Positions 32,527-44,709 of a stretch of 64,000 nucleotides of DNA are shown here, piece by piece. The notes under the pieces are model-generated. The model did no database searches. It was not told the origin of the DNA and was given only the letters and a program-made list of their open reading frames with translations. The DNA lies in NCBI GenBank assembly GCA_900155495.1, contig FTLJ01000087.1:1-64000 (forward strand). Direction: 5' to 3'. Position 1 is the stretch's first letter, and every line of letters begins with the position of its first letter. The position numbers and the translations under genes are program-made. This stretch comes from Porogramme epimiltina. Taxonomy: Eukaryota > Basidiomycota > Agaricomycetes > Polyporales > Polyporaceae.

Positions 32527-34897
32527 ATGTCTCACACGTCGCACAAGACTGCGTCTCCGTTATCTCCAGCTCTAACTCAGAGCAAGCAACGGCCTAGAAA
32601 GACTCGACACGAACCCAGGTAGGTGTCCGGTCCGGATGAGCACCCGGCCCCATGAGAATAGCTTATAGTATCGCTGCCGCCTCTCAGTGCTGGCCTTATT
32701 GACGACATTTTCGTAGGGTCGTGGATTTTGCTGTAGCTCCTTCTGTGCAATCCTCGGATACCGCCGATGAGTCGGATGGCGACGAGAAATATCACGTATC
32801 TCATGTTCCAGGTCAAAAGTGCCTCTAGTAAGTTCATTCCCTCGTAACGACCAATCATTTAGCTCACGATTGAACAGTGTCCGCCCACGGTACGTGCAAT
32901 CGGCACCAAGGCACCTGTGGGATGACGATTAGTTTCTCATCGTGGCCCTCGCGTTTTGGAATAATCCCCTTTTTAGCCCTCAACAAGACATCGGTAGATC
33001 TAAAGGTCCACCCACGACGCACCAGGGTGTCACCTCAGCTCACAAAGGAGTCTCGCTCGTTCGTTCACAAGGGCGCCGCCGCACGCACTCGCCTTCACCT
33101 TCCCGGCTCAGTGCGGCTGCCAAGAATCTTCATCGTACGTTCGTCCCCCTCGGCGTTCATGATTGTGGCGCTGACCCCGAAGGGGTGCGATGAAGGGAGG
33201 TACCACTTGCGCATGCATAAGACCGACGTGTCTGAGCTCAAGCCCATTTCCGCCGCCGCCGAGGGCCTCCGCCACTTCTTCCAGTACTCGAAATGCACAG
33301 GGAAGAAGAAGGCTGTATGCGTACGCGCACTCCCCATCACCCCCCTCCGTGACCGTCCCTCACGTCATTTACAGATAGGTATCAACTACATTGGGCAGGA
33401 CAGCGCGCTCAAAGGGTGCATCAACGACGCGCACAACGTCCGCCGTTTCCTCATGAGTGCGAGGTGTTATTTTTCCCTCCTCGACCCCTCTTCGCTAACA
33501 ACATTACCGTAGACCAAGGGTTCAAGAATGAAGACATCTTCATGCTGACGGACGACGCGAAGGACCCGCGCGCGGTGCCGACGAAGATGAACATGCTCGA
33601 CGCGATGCACTGGCTCGTCACGGGCGCGCAGACGCACGACTCGCTGTTCTTCCATTGTGAGTTCCCCTGCGAGTGCGTTCGTCTTGTGTAGCTACTTACT
33701 GTCGAAAACCTGGGCTTTCCCACGTCGCATTAAATTCGGGTCATGGATCTCAGGTCAAAAGCACCGAGGGGGACGAGGTGGATGGCTTTGACGAAAGTGC
33801 GTCCTCGCTGTGGTACGCCGTAGTAAGGGGCGGAAGCCTGACAAATTTTCAGTTATTTTCCCTGTGGACCATAAGCGAGCCGGGTATATCGTCGATAACG
33901 TGAGTTGAACAACCCGTTCAACGTCGTCTGTCTGAACTGATGTCGTGAATGGGTCATCTAGCTTATGCATAAGATACTGGTATGATCCTCTCGCGTATCT
34001 TTACCTGTATTTGCATCATCTAACTCGACGTTAGGTCCGGAAACTCCCTGTTGGATGTCGTTTAACTGTGAGCCAATCCTCACAGTTCACAATTGCACTC
34101 GCTGATGAACGGTAATGGCAGGCGCTTTTCGATGTATGTCGAAATGATTTGTTATGACACTTGTTACATGCATTGACCTCAGTATTAGTCATGCCACTCG
34201 GGCTCCGTGCTGGGTGAGTAATCCCGGTACTATATATTCGAACATCTTGACGAAGAGTACATGAACCTGGGTAGATTTACCATACATGGTATGTTTGTCT
34301 TCAACATCAATACTCACCGTTTCGACGAGCATTCCTGTAGTATACCGCAGAAGGCCATAGCAAAAGTAGCGGGGTCACAGACGAGTGGTTCGACGCTAAC
34401 TCTAGTCCTGCGGACGTCGTCAGTCCAGTCCGCTTCACGACGGAAGACATATCACTGACGTGCTATCCGATAGATCCTTTGGAGTGGATGCAAAGACACC
34501 CAGACGAGCGCGGACACAGTCGAGAACGGTGCTGCGACTGGAGCTATGAGCTGGGTAGGTCATCGTTCCTCGTATTCATGGCTCCGAGCCTGGGCCGTTC
34601 ACTGATTTTTGTATTCACAGGCGTTCATGACTGCTTTCCGTAAGATATCTCCGGATATACGTGTACGATAAAACTCTACTCACTCAGTACTTTGTCGCGC
34701 CTGGCGGTTTGTAGGCCAGAATCCAGATCAGACGTACCAGCAGCTATTGAGCTCTATCAGGAGCCTCTTGAAGCAGCGCTACAGCCAGAAGCCGCAGCTT
34801 TCGAGCTCTCACGAGATCGTCAGTCCCCATGTCCCTAATACGCACGCTTTCTAACGTGCATATATACCAGGACACAAACCTCAAGTTTGTTTTTTGA
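32527..34897 (+). CDS. Metacaspase (type I), very intron-rich, one defective splice acceptor
   Basis: Arg/Lys-specific cysteine protease of the caspase fold (peptidase C14). My model has 19 exons (first 32527-32618, last 34871-34897) and 414 residues. A basic, Ser/Gln-rich prodomain of about 160 residues leads into HFFQYSKCTGKKKAVCIGINY. The p20 region shows LKGCINDAHNV, IFMLTDDAKDPR, SGHGSQ with catalytic His245, DEVDGFDE, PVDHKRAGYIVDN and FD-SCHSGSVLD with catalytic Cys301. The 56-residue spacing equals that of yeast Yca1. The p10 region has WSGCKDTQTSADT and DTNLKFVF at the end. Exons of 12 (32878-32889), 12 (34122-34133), 14 (34275-34288) and 18 nt are needed. The intron before the catalytic His ends in AA (33732-33733) rather than AG, so normal splicing may fail. 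The p20-p10 linker is shorter than usual. Confidence 0.85.
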
Positions 34898-35564
34898 TAT
34901 TTAACTTTACGGGTCGAGCGAGGGTTTGGCCTTATTAGCATTATTTCATAGCTCCGCAATGTGCATTTGGCACGCATATGTATCCTTTAGTCTAAGCTGT
35001 ACTATGCAGGCTCGTTCCGGTTAGGTCTGATCCTGCGCCCTGTTCAGCGGCGATGACGTCATACTATACGAAGGGGCGTAGCGCTGAAAGCGGGCGTTTC
35101 TATGTAGCATTGTGAGCTGACAGCTGGAAGTTTGGTACAGGAGCTAGACCTCTAGGCCGGTGGTGCGCCCCCAACGCCTGAAGTTAAATATCTCCGATGA
35201 AGGCGGCGCCGACACACTTGGCACACGGTGGCACCACAGGTGACAGTTCATTGACTCCTGCACTGCATCATTGGGAGGTGTATCTGCCGTGACTCTCTGC
35301 TGTGCTACTTGGGCCCGGCTCACAAGCGCATGGTAGGGGCTGTAGCTCCAATATCACGGTGCTTCGCGCGCGCCTCCGGGAATTCTGGGCATAAAACGCG
35401 CATACAATTGCATTTCTACCCCCCAGCAAAGCGTCAATAAGGGCGTCCGTTGCGCAACATTATCCTATTATACGGTAGCAAAACTTAAAACCCGTGGCGG
35501 CTGCGGCCACCACCCACCGGTCGCGGTCGCGGGCCTAATGCGGCCCCAACCCACACGTCGCACC
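34898..35564. other. Intergenic between convergent genes
   Basis: Nothing gene-like is seen on either strand between the metacaspase stop and the stop of membrane-protein copy B. Confidence 0.5.
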
Positions 35565-36835
35565 TCACTTCCACCTCCACGACGTGAGCCGCGCCCACCA
35601 CCCCTTCCCGCTCTTCGGCACCGGCTTCCCGTCGGGACCGAGCTTCGGGTCCTTGCCCTTGCGGTCGCCGTGGTCGCCCGTCGCGAACGTGCGTCGAACG
35701 TTGGTGCACATGAGGATCGCGGCGGCCGTGAACTCGGGCACGACGTGCAGGAGGTAGAACGCGATTTTGGAGGAGGGCGCGTTGAGCGAGCCGGGTGCGG
35801 TGGAGGTGATCGACGTCGTGGAGTAGCGGAGGATGGCGAGGCGGTAGGATGCTACGATGGACTGAGGGGGAGTGTAAGGATCGTTCGATGGAGTGAGAGG
35901 AGGTGGAAGGGAAGAGATACGCACCAGGAGGCCTGCAATGATCACAATGATCACGACGGAGTTCCGCGGGACACGCGGCAGCTTGTAGTACGCATATATG
36001 GATCCGCACGCAAATGCGATGAGGAGGCCGAGCGCGAGTCCGTTGCTCACATACCTACGAGGCGGGGGATAAGCTACCCCTGAGCGGCTCTCCTAAGAGT
36101 ATTGGGACTCACCACAGCGTCCGCACAAGCTGCGCGTGCGCGCCCGACTGCGCCGCCCCCTGGTAGTCGATACCAGCAATGATACCGAGGATGGTCGCAG
36201 CGAGGAACGCAAGCTGCCCGACGCCCGTGTATCCCCGAATCTGCTCGCGCCGCTCCGGGTAGTCCTCAAAGAACTCGCCCGCGTCCTCGCCCGCACCGAG
36301 CGCCTCCGTCGAGCCCCGCGCTTCCTTCAGCCTAATCGCGTCCGAAGGGGCGTGCGAGAGCCCGCGGGCCAAAGCGGGGTCGAAATGCTGCGGGGTGAGC
36401 TTGATGTGGTCGCGCATGCGCGAGCCGACGGTCGTGCTGACGAGGAGCGCGCGGACGAGGCCGGTGAGGTCCTGGCCCATGGAGACGAACCCGCCTGCGA
36501 GGGTCGTCTGGAGGTAGACCTCGAGCGTCACGTTGCCGCGGAGGGAGACGTTGTGGGAGACGGCCGCGCGCAATACGTAGGCGACGACTCTGTGTTGAGG
36601 GGGTGTGTCGGTTAGCGTGTCAACAGTCAGGGAAGGGAGATGCGTACCGTTCCACCATGTACAGGCATGTGCCGATCATGACGTAGGTGCGTGAACGGGG
36701 GGATATGAGCCTCCACACCGCGATGGGGATGAGGGCTGCATGGGCGATGGAGAAGATAATACCAGGCCAAAAATCAATGGGAAGGGGGATGCCCCCAGCG
36801 GGAGAAGGAAATTCATGTGTCGAATTAGAAGACAT
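35565..36835 (-). CDS. Polytopic fungal membrane protein, copy B
   Basis: Paralogue of the gene at 2953-4309. Exons 36835-36648, 36589-36113, 36054-35925 and 35861-35565 give 363 residues with the same phases. It starts MSSNSTHEFPSPAGG and then has IDFWPGIIFSIAHAALIPIA, and keeps the EVYLQTTLAGGFVSMGQDL block, the IIAGIDYQ helix end and the LGPDGKPVPKS tail. Exon 2 is 13 codons shorter than in copy A, in the acidic loop that precedes the DYPE motif. About seven membrane spans are expected; the function is unknown. It is divergent from the DUF3445 copy B gene, as in the other pair. Confidence 0.85.
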
Positions 36836-38136
36836 GATGAAGGATGAAAAGAAAGGGGGAAGATCCAGCGCCCCGGCGGTAGTGTTCCTGTCCCTCGCAG
36901 GTGGCGGCCGTTATATGGTCTCGCCCGCGAACCTTCACCTGTGGAGGCGAACTGCTCTGTGGCAACTCTGTGCGATCGGGAAGGCGGTACGTACCCGCCA
37001 TTCCCGACTGCCTCGGGGCTCCGGAGAGGAAAACAGCCGAACTTTAGATGCTCCTCTACCCTAAGAGGTATTCTCGTGTCCTAGATGGGAGCAAGGGCCA
37101 GCACCGCAGTGATGGCCGCTGGCTGGAGGATCGGGGGCTCATTGTCGCGAACGAGCAACATGGAGTGCTCCGCGGCTATGTTGCTGTGCGGGTCATGGGC
37201 CTGGAGCGCAGTCGAAAGCGCGACCGGTTGGTCGCTCGTTTGTGACTGATGCGCGTTGCGCCAGTGCTTCTGCGGAGTGGGAGCTCTTCAATTAGGATGG
37301 CGTTGTGTCGCTCAACAGGTGGTCTTGTTTCAATGCTCTCAGGATAAGCTTCTGTGTCCGCGGAGGCGTGAGTTGGGGTATCACGAGCGGAAATGCATGG
37401 CGATCCGTACTTAACTGTGATGGGCAGGAAGTGGTCTCAGACGCACACAATTTGGCTTTTGACAGAGCAATTGAAGGCGCATTTTGGCACTGTCATAGAT
37501 AGTTTCATGAGCGCTGCGGCAAGTATGCCTATTTCTGACGCTGATCCGATGTGAGACAGTGAGAGGTATCAAGCTGATGGTCCTCCAACTTGTCGCGGCG
37601 AGTTTGTCGACAGTCGAGGCGCTGAGGGTGATATCGCAGTCCGCAGGCCGCGGCGGTACTGCGCGACGTACTTAGCACAGATCGCATTCTTCAAGTCGCC
37701 GACACGCGTGGGCGAGCCCCACGCAGGTCAAAGCAAGGAGAGGGGGCGTTGAGTCCGGTGAAGCTCGCTGACGTTGCGCGCATTGATGAAACGAATTTGA
37801 CTGGCGCCAAGCTTGTTCCATCGGACCTCCCGTTTGTGAGGCGGATGAAGTCATGAACCACGTGGCATTTGAGTCTCAGTGCTCACGGCGGGTCGAGAGC
37901 GAGATGTGACAAGAGAAGGTGCGCGAGGATGTCGAGATGGTGACTTTTTCAAACGAAGCACACCGGAAGCGCCCTTGCCGGCTACCGGACGCAGTTCCGC
38001 ATTTGGACACTTTACGCCGTGCCGCCGCCGGAGGGCCCTTGCCGGGGGTACATAAAGTAGCTTAGCGCCCAAAGTTTATAGCCAGGCTGGGTACTCCTCC
38101 TCCACTTCGGCAGCAGCTCGTGCATAAATCGCAGCC
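36836..38136. promoter_or_regulatory. Shared intergenic region of the second divergent pair
   Basis: About 1.3 kb between the two start codons. I see no long match to the corresponding region at 4310-5475, so the promoters have diverged far more than the coding parts. No specific element assigned. Confidence 0.4.
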
Positions 38137-39813
38137 ATGCCGCTCTTAGAGCTCCTTGGAGTCGTCGCCCTCGCCCTCTTGCTCACCTTCGCGCTCGACC
38201 GGTGCCTGCGGTACATCAGATCTAGATCCAACCTGCCGGGATCCGCGACCGCCGCCGTCGCCGCCCGCTGGCCGTCTGCCAAGGCTGATGTCGGCGGCGC
38301 TGCCCGGGGCGAACGTTCGCTTCCTGATCCCACTCCCCTCACCGACCTCGACCTCGCCTCGGAGACGACGCGCAACTACATCTATGCCAACCGCACGGTC
38401 AGGTATCCCTACTTTCAGGTGCGTCGCGCCCCGGCCTGGGCCCGCCCTGGCGCATCGCGCGGCATCGGGGCGTTGATCTCGCGCTGTGCAGACCATGTCG
38501 CATCGCCCGATGCACGTGGACCACTGGATCGAGATCGACAAAGACTTTCGGTGGTACCTGGACGAGAAAGCGCGGGTGATAGAAGAGAAAGGTGAGGCCA
38601 AGCGTAGTACGTATTGTTTATTGCGTGTTACTTAGAGTGCTGCGTGCAGGCAAGGTCGTGATCGACTCGCTCCCGGACAACGACGAGGCGTGCAGGGAGC
38701 TCCTGCTGGAGCTGGTCAACTACCTGCCCAAGCGCTATCCGACGCTCTTCCGCGGCGAGGGAGACGACGCTATTATCAATCTCGTGACCCAGGAGAGGCA
38801 TGAAGGGCTGAGAGGCAAGATTGGCGTAGATGCCCTGCGCGTAGTGTCTCGGTGCGTGATCTCGTCTCTGCACTGCTAGGGTGTACTGAGAGAACGTGAA
38901 CAGTTTGGTGCAAGATGACTTCTTAATGGGCCGCGAACGCGAGGACGGCAAGATATATCTCGTCGGTGGGCTCATTGCGTTCCCTGGTACGTCGCGTATC
39001 TTGCTGGAAAAGTTGCGCATTTAACACCAGTCGACTCTTGCAGGCTCATACCTTCTGTCTCACGTTATCGGAAAACCTATCGAAACCATTCACGAGGTCG
39101 TGCCGCACTTCAACGAGAAGCTGCTTATGAGCGTCGAGCGGACCCTCAAGCGCTTCGCGCCCGACGAGCCCTTTGAGCGTTCTAGCTGGATGATAGTAGA
39201 CGACCGCAACCTCTTTTGGCGTGAGTCGCTGAGCTACTCCAGTTTGAGATAATACTTATGCGCGCGATATGTCCTCCTTGAGACAGATTACTTTAACACA
39301 CCTCCGGATCCGAACGTACACCCTAAGGACCTTTACCTGCGTATCGACCACCAGACGTTCCGTAAACTTCCCAAGACCAGGGTAATCGCCTTTGGAGTGT
39401 AAGTCCTACGCGAATGGTGTCCTTGACTGTCTACTTAACGTGTCGTTGCTGTCTAGGCATCCTATCCTCCACAAGATCGAGGACCTCGCTGACAGCCCCC
39501 TCATACCTGCTCTCCTGGAAAAGGTCTATGCAGAGACAGACCCAGTTATCATGAAGGTAGGCGCGATAAGCCCGTTTGAGACACATGAGTTCCAACTACT
39601 TTCGGCTGCAGTACAAGGGGACGCCGAGATACGCAAGCATATTGGTGCCGTACCTCCAGACGCTTACGGCGAGCCAAATCGAGCGCGGCCTTATCCCGTA
39701 CGTCATTCTAGGATCGATTAACTTGTTTCGGGCTTGACTCACGCTGGCCGCATAGCGCTGACTACGACGTGCGTGCGTTCCGCGAGATGGTACCCCACTC
39801 CATGCAAGAGTAG
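38137..39813 (+). CDS. DUF3445 / HDOD-like haem protein, copy B
   Basis: Paralogue of the gene at 5476-7174 with the same architecture: N-terminal anchor (LLGVVALALLLTFALD), then DLDLASETTRNYIYANRTVRYPY-type sequence (split across the first exon), WYLDEKARVIEEKGK, LPKRYPTLFRGEG, VQDDFLMGRERE, YLVGGLIAFPGSYLLS, PHFNEKLLMSVERTLKRF, ERSSWMIVDDRNLFW and YLRIDHQTFRKLPKTR. About nine exons end at a TAG at 39811-39813. The C-terminus reads DYDVRAFREMVPHSMQE. The family core motifs are complete, so it should be functional. The known bacterial relatives use haem for oxidative N-demethylation; the fungal substrate is unknown. Confidence 0.88.
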
Positions 39814-41048
39814 TAGAACTGGGAGCAAGGTCGCTGGGGCCTCGGCTGCTGCACCCTCATGAATAGACACGGAACGCTCTGACTATGACTCCATCGCTCG
39901 TCGCCTCGGTATCTCCGCCTGTCAAGTATGCAAAGCCTATCTCCGGTTCTCATCCCTATCTCCATAGATGTGAGAGAGCGCTACCTGCTTCTTTTCCCTT
40001 TGAGCACACTCACACCAAAGCGCTATCAGATATCAGGGTGGCACGCACCGCGCCAAGCCTAGATGCGGGAGGCCTTTGCTCCGCTTCCATTTAAGCGTCT
40101 CGTACGCCTCCGCAGGGAGGGCGCTGCGCCTCCGGCGTGGGACCCCTTACACCCGTCGGCACAATCCTCGAATCACTCACGCCAAGCTCCGCACCTGCTG
40201 ACCCTCTCGACCCCACGTGATGCACGGACGTCGAGCCGCGCTCACGATGGACTCGTGCGCTGCTCACCGCTTTCACCTACAAGTCTCAAACCCTAGCCAG
40301 CGGCACTTTTCCACAGCTCTCTTCAGGATAGCAAACGCGTGGACGATCGCGAGACGAAGGAGCACATGAGAGAGGCACTGTCTTCTGAGAGAGAAATGTT
40401 TAGATATTTTAGGGACAACGCGAACTGTGTAGGGTTGGTGGAAGACGGGTACACACGAACACTGTCGCTCTTCCATTAGGAAATGGATACTATCTAGGGT
40501 TTCTTGGAGAATCTAGTACGTCGAATCTTTGTTCGACATCCTAGGTACAGTCATGGCGTACACATCCTGAGATTAGGATCTTGAGAATGACAAGATGCAG
40601 CCTACTGTCGCTTACTCGCATGTGGAGGGGTTCTAACGGGCAGTGGTCGTAAGCAGTCCGACTTGGAAGCCTCATAGACGGCTTGAGTTGAGCGCTTGTG
40701 ATGATGACATCAGCCGTTTTGCCGCATTTGGTAATGTCGCTTCCAGATTCGAGATGCCGGCACCCCGCGTTCAGCTTCTCTGCTGCCCCACCGTCATCGT
40801 GGCTGTATGCGCTTTCCATCCCATCCTCCGCGATGTCCTGCGCCGCCTCCATTTCCCGACATACGGCGCGATGTTTCAGCTGGGACTACGCTGCTACGCG
40901 CAGTTCGTTCTAAGCGCCAGCTAGCCCACACGAGGAACGAAGAAGCCTCCGAAGACGGTCGGGGGCCCTATCCACATATGACGGCCCCACCATCAACGGC
41001 GCACAAAAGCTCCCCGGCTGTTAACATGGCTCCTTGGCCCCGTCCACC
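39814..41048. other. Intergenic, no gene recognised
   Basis: About 1.2 kb. Open frames are short, overlapping and of no recognisable family. Pyrimidine-rich sequence precedes the next start codon. Confidence 0.5.
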
Positions 41049-42334
41049 ATGCTCAAGTCGCGCGCCGCTGCTGCTGTAGCTCCCGGTGCGTTGTCCTCTA
41101 CCTCTGCTGGTCCTCCAAATGCTGAATGTCGTGCCGTGTCGCAAGTTATCGCGCCTGCGGGCTCTACTGCGCAGGATGCGTTCAAGCAGGCGCTGCTCTC
41201 CGTGGTTCAAGTTTGGTTGGATAGGCTGCAGCACCAGGCGGTCGTGGTGAGTCCCCTGTCTCCCCCCCTTCGTGCCCCACCTCTGAAGATCTGCACCCTC
41301 CGTTCTGTCCGTGCTGCATACAGACGACGTTCTTCGTGTCCATCGACAGCTTGCTTTTCTCCCTCACCTCGAGCACTCGCGGGGACGACCTGAAGAACTG
41401 GTCGGCGCGCGATCAGGTCATCAATGCTAGCCTTGGAGGCGCGATCATCTTCCATGTCTTTGCTTGTGAGTGCTACTTCATCCAGGCTTCGTGATCTACG
41501 TACGTTGTATGCGCCCCTTAAGAGCATGTCGTGAGTCGGGTACGGGTATTTTGAGCCTACCCTTGCCGGTATATGCGTACTTCAGGGTCGACCGCCGTCC
41601 TTTTCGTCATTCAACACCATGTCTTTGCCCTTTCTCGTCCTTTTCGCACACGATGGCTTACTGACCTTTTCTTAGCAATCGTGGCCTATGTCGCCTCCTT
41701 CGTCCTCATCCGCTATCGCCTCGACGACGCCGAGAAAAAAGAGCACGAAATACCGCCCTCCATGGCCCGCAGGCAAGATCCGCCCGCGCCTGCTGTGGTC
41801 ACCACCGAGAAGCGCTCTATCGAAAAGCGGCGCACGCACGGCAGCCACTCCGGGCAAGGACAGTCGCACGGCGCGCGCCGCCCCTCGGGCTCGATCAGCT
41901 CGACGCTCGCGCCCACGTCGCCCATCGACCTCGGCGCGGTCGCGGACGCGATCGGCGACTTCCAGCAGGAGGTGTACGCGGACCTCCGCGGGCTCGTGAG
42001 CGTGTACCGCACGCACCCGCTCTGGTTCCTGCGCCCCTGCTGCGGGGCGCGCGCGCGTGCGCGCAAGGACGCGCGGCAGACCCCGCGCGGCGGCGGCGAC
42101 CCCGAGGTCCCGGCGGCGTCGGCGGCGGACGACGCGGTGGCGGCGCTGCAGGGCATCGTGGGCGTGCTGTCGCGCGCGCACACGGTGTGTGCGGGGATGT
42201 CGTCGATCGGGTTCGTGCTCGCGTTGCTTGGGATCCTGACGTACTCGTGGACGGCGGTGCCGACTGCGCTCGGGATCTTTGCGAGTGCGAGTATGGGCGT
42301 GTGTGCTCTCGTCACTGCTGTCGCGCTGCGGTAG
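41049..42334 (+). CDS. Small multi-pass membrane protein, function unknown
   Basis: Three exons (41049-41246, 41324-41465, 41676-42334) give 332 residues in consistent phase. Hydrophobic segments lie around residues 67-80 (FFVSIDSLLFSL), 98-125 (GGAIIFHVFA then VAYVASFVLI), and two near the C-terminus (SIGFVLALLGILTYSW and LGIFASASMGVCALVTAVAL), so about four spans. The central loop is hydrophilic with basic and Ser/Gly-rich stretches (EKRSIEKRRTHGSH), then DAIGDFQQEVYADLRGLVSVY. I recognise the general type (fungal four-span protein) but no named family. Codon use is G/C-ending. Confidence 0.75.
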
Positions 42335-42729
42335 GAATGTGAGGTGCGGTGCGGTAGTGGCCGTGATTATATGTTGCGTTTTACGACATGGTTGGGAACG
42401 AATTCAGGAGTAAAGCTAGGACCTCTGTATAACACCAGCTCTGTAGATCCTGTCCATGACGTGAGAGCAGAAGCTGCAGTCAGCAGTAATCGATGCGTTG
42501 TAATAGGGTTTGAACGTTATCAGATCTGAGGCTGTCCGTGTGACTATGGGGACTATTGACGCTGTGTGGTGTATATATGGTACCCTCTTTAGCACATCCA
42601 ATGATCTCTCCTGCTTTCGGAGTTTCGCCTGCCTTAGTCGCAAAAACACTCTCAAACGGACAAGGTATGTCCTACCTTGCACTTGATTGAAGAGAATGCA
42701 CACTGATTGTTTGGAGTCGCTTCAGGTCG
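42335..42729. other. Intergenic, promoter side of HET 2
   Basis: No gene. A TATATATGG string at about 42572-42580 may be the core promoter of the HET gene at 42730. Confidence 0.4.
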
Positions 42730-44709
42730 ATGTGGCTGCTTAGTACCGCGCGTGCGGAGCTCAAGTTCTTTCACAGCCCTGAAGATGTACCCGGAGGATA
42801 CGCCATTCTATCCCACGTCTGGCTGCCTTCCTCGCAGGAAGACACGTTCCAAAGCGTTCAGCGCCTCTCCAAACCCTCTTGGGCTCGTCGGTTCATGGCT
42901 TCGATTAGCTCCACGTTCCAGTGGAATCCGCGCACCCGCGTTTCTCCCAAGATTAGGAACTTCCTTATCATTGCTGAACGCTATGGATATGCGTGGGCAT
43001 GGGCCGATACGTGCTGCATTGACAAGACGAGTAGTGCAGAACTGACTGAGGCGATTAACTCAATGTTCCGGTATTACCGCCTCTCCAGCATTTGTTTCGC
43101 CTATCTCATGGACGTTCCTATCTCGTGCGATGGGTTAGAGCAAAGGTCTCACTTCCTCAACAGTAGATGGCATAGGCGCGGCTGGACCCTCCAGGAGCTC
43201 CTCGCGCCCGAGACGGTACTCTTTATGTCGAACAATTGGAAACCCCTTGGGACCAAGTTCAGAATGGCGGAGATGGTTAGCCGCTCAACCGGTATCCCCG
43301 CTGAGATCCTTAGGCTCGAGAAGGACATCACCGAAGTCAGCATCGCAGCACGCATGTCTTGGGCAGCGACACGCTCGACGACACGGGTGGAGGACGAAGC
43401 CTACTGCCTGTTCGGGCTGTTTGGGATCAACATGCCTACTCTTTACGGCGAGGGACAAAACGCGTTCTACCGGCTACAGGAGGAAATCATACGGTCGACT
43501 TTGGATACGTCTCTGTTTGCGTGGGGATCTCAACACGTCGTGAAGGGCGTGGAGGACATTGTCCCCACAGCCGATGAAACCAATTGGCATTGTCTCCTAG
43601 CGTCATCCCCTGCAGCTTTCATCTCATGTAGGGATGTAGTTTTTAAAAGCCACAACTTACCTCTAGCAGACAACCAGGTGCGTATGACCTTATCTGCTTG
43701 ATGACTAGTTTCTAATAAACCTTTGATTCAGAACCCACAGTTACGCGAGTCGTCGTTGACTCTCACACCACACGGTGCTCTCATTCGCGCATTGACCTAC
43801 GAGATCAGCCCCGGAATTTTTCTAGTTGATCTATTCTCCACAAGCAACGGGTCGGCTATGTATCTTCTACTCTGCCAAGATCCGAACATAATATTCACGG
43901 GAAGGCAGCTTTTTCATTGCTCGAAATCCACGCCGCCGAATCATGTCACCAGCTATCGCCTCATTTGTATGAGCCATGCCGGACCCCCGCCAACGGAGCA
44001 TTCTCTCACAGGACAGTGGATATGGCAGGATGTCTACGTCCCAGCGAAACCGATCTACCACGCCTTGTCTCTGGTGACCCCCGCCTTACGGTCTCTGGTG
44101 ACCCGCGAAGATAGAAACCTACAGCGGGTGAACCATGATCCTACTTCGCCATTCTGGATCGATCCCATGGTCCCTCTATGCTCTATAAAGTTCTTGGGGG
44201 CTATTCACAGGAAGAGATACCATGGCAGGATATATTTCGAACTCGATTATGTGACACGAATCCCCATTCCATGGACGGATGCTTCCCCTCTCAGTCTCAG
44301 ATTTAAAAGCGCCGAGTCTGAGCTGCCAACATCGGGCCCGGGAACGTCACCCTCTCCCCAGGTTCAATTTACAATCACACTTGGTAGATGCGTACAGGGA
44401 GGCCAAGAAGACTCAAAAGGCCCTCATTATGCGTTTGTTGTGTTCCATAAATGGGGTGAATGGCCAATCCACCTTCCAGAACACGCATGTGAGAGGGATC
44501 ATGTGAAGTTGTGGAACAATATGTCGCGGACATTCAAGCACGGTCCGGTCGAGGTCCCACGGTCATCTCGGCGAAGACGCTCTGCAACGAGAGACAGGTT
44601 TCAGTATGCTATCACGTTACATTTTGCGCCACTCCACTACAACCCAGATCGTCTGCAGTCGCAGATATGGGCGAAAGTCCAAGTAGATTCCATGGACAAC
44701 CCTGTGTAA
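42730..44709 (+). CDS. HET domain protein 2
   Basis: Two exons (42730-43677 and 43732-44709), 641 residues. HET domain: DVPGGYAILSHVWLP, WAWADTCCIDKTSSAELTEA, SMFRYYRLSSICFAYLMD, WHRRGWTLQELLAPETVL and NMPTLYGEGQNAFYRLQ, followed by DTSLFAWGS and LLASSPAAF. The second exon is the shared C-terminal module, with SLTLTPHGALIRAL, WIWQDVYVPAKPIYHA, GPHYAFVVFHKWGEWP and HACERDHVKLW. The linker between HVW and the KIRNF block is short (about 40 residues). It is first in a same-strand array of four HET genes. Expected role: non-self recognition or cell-death signalling, inferred from the family. Confidence 0.92.
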
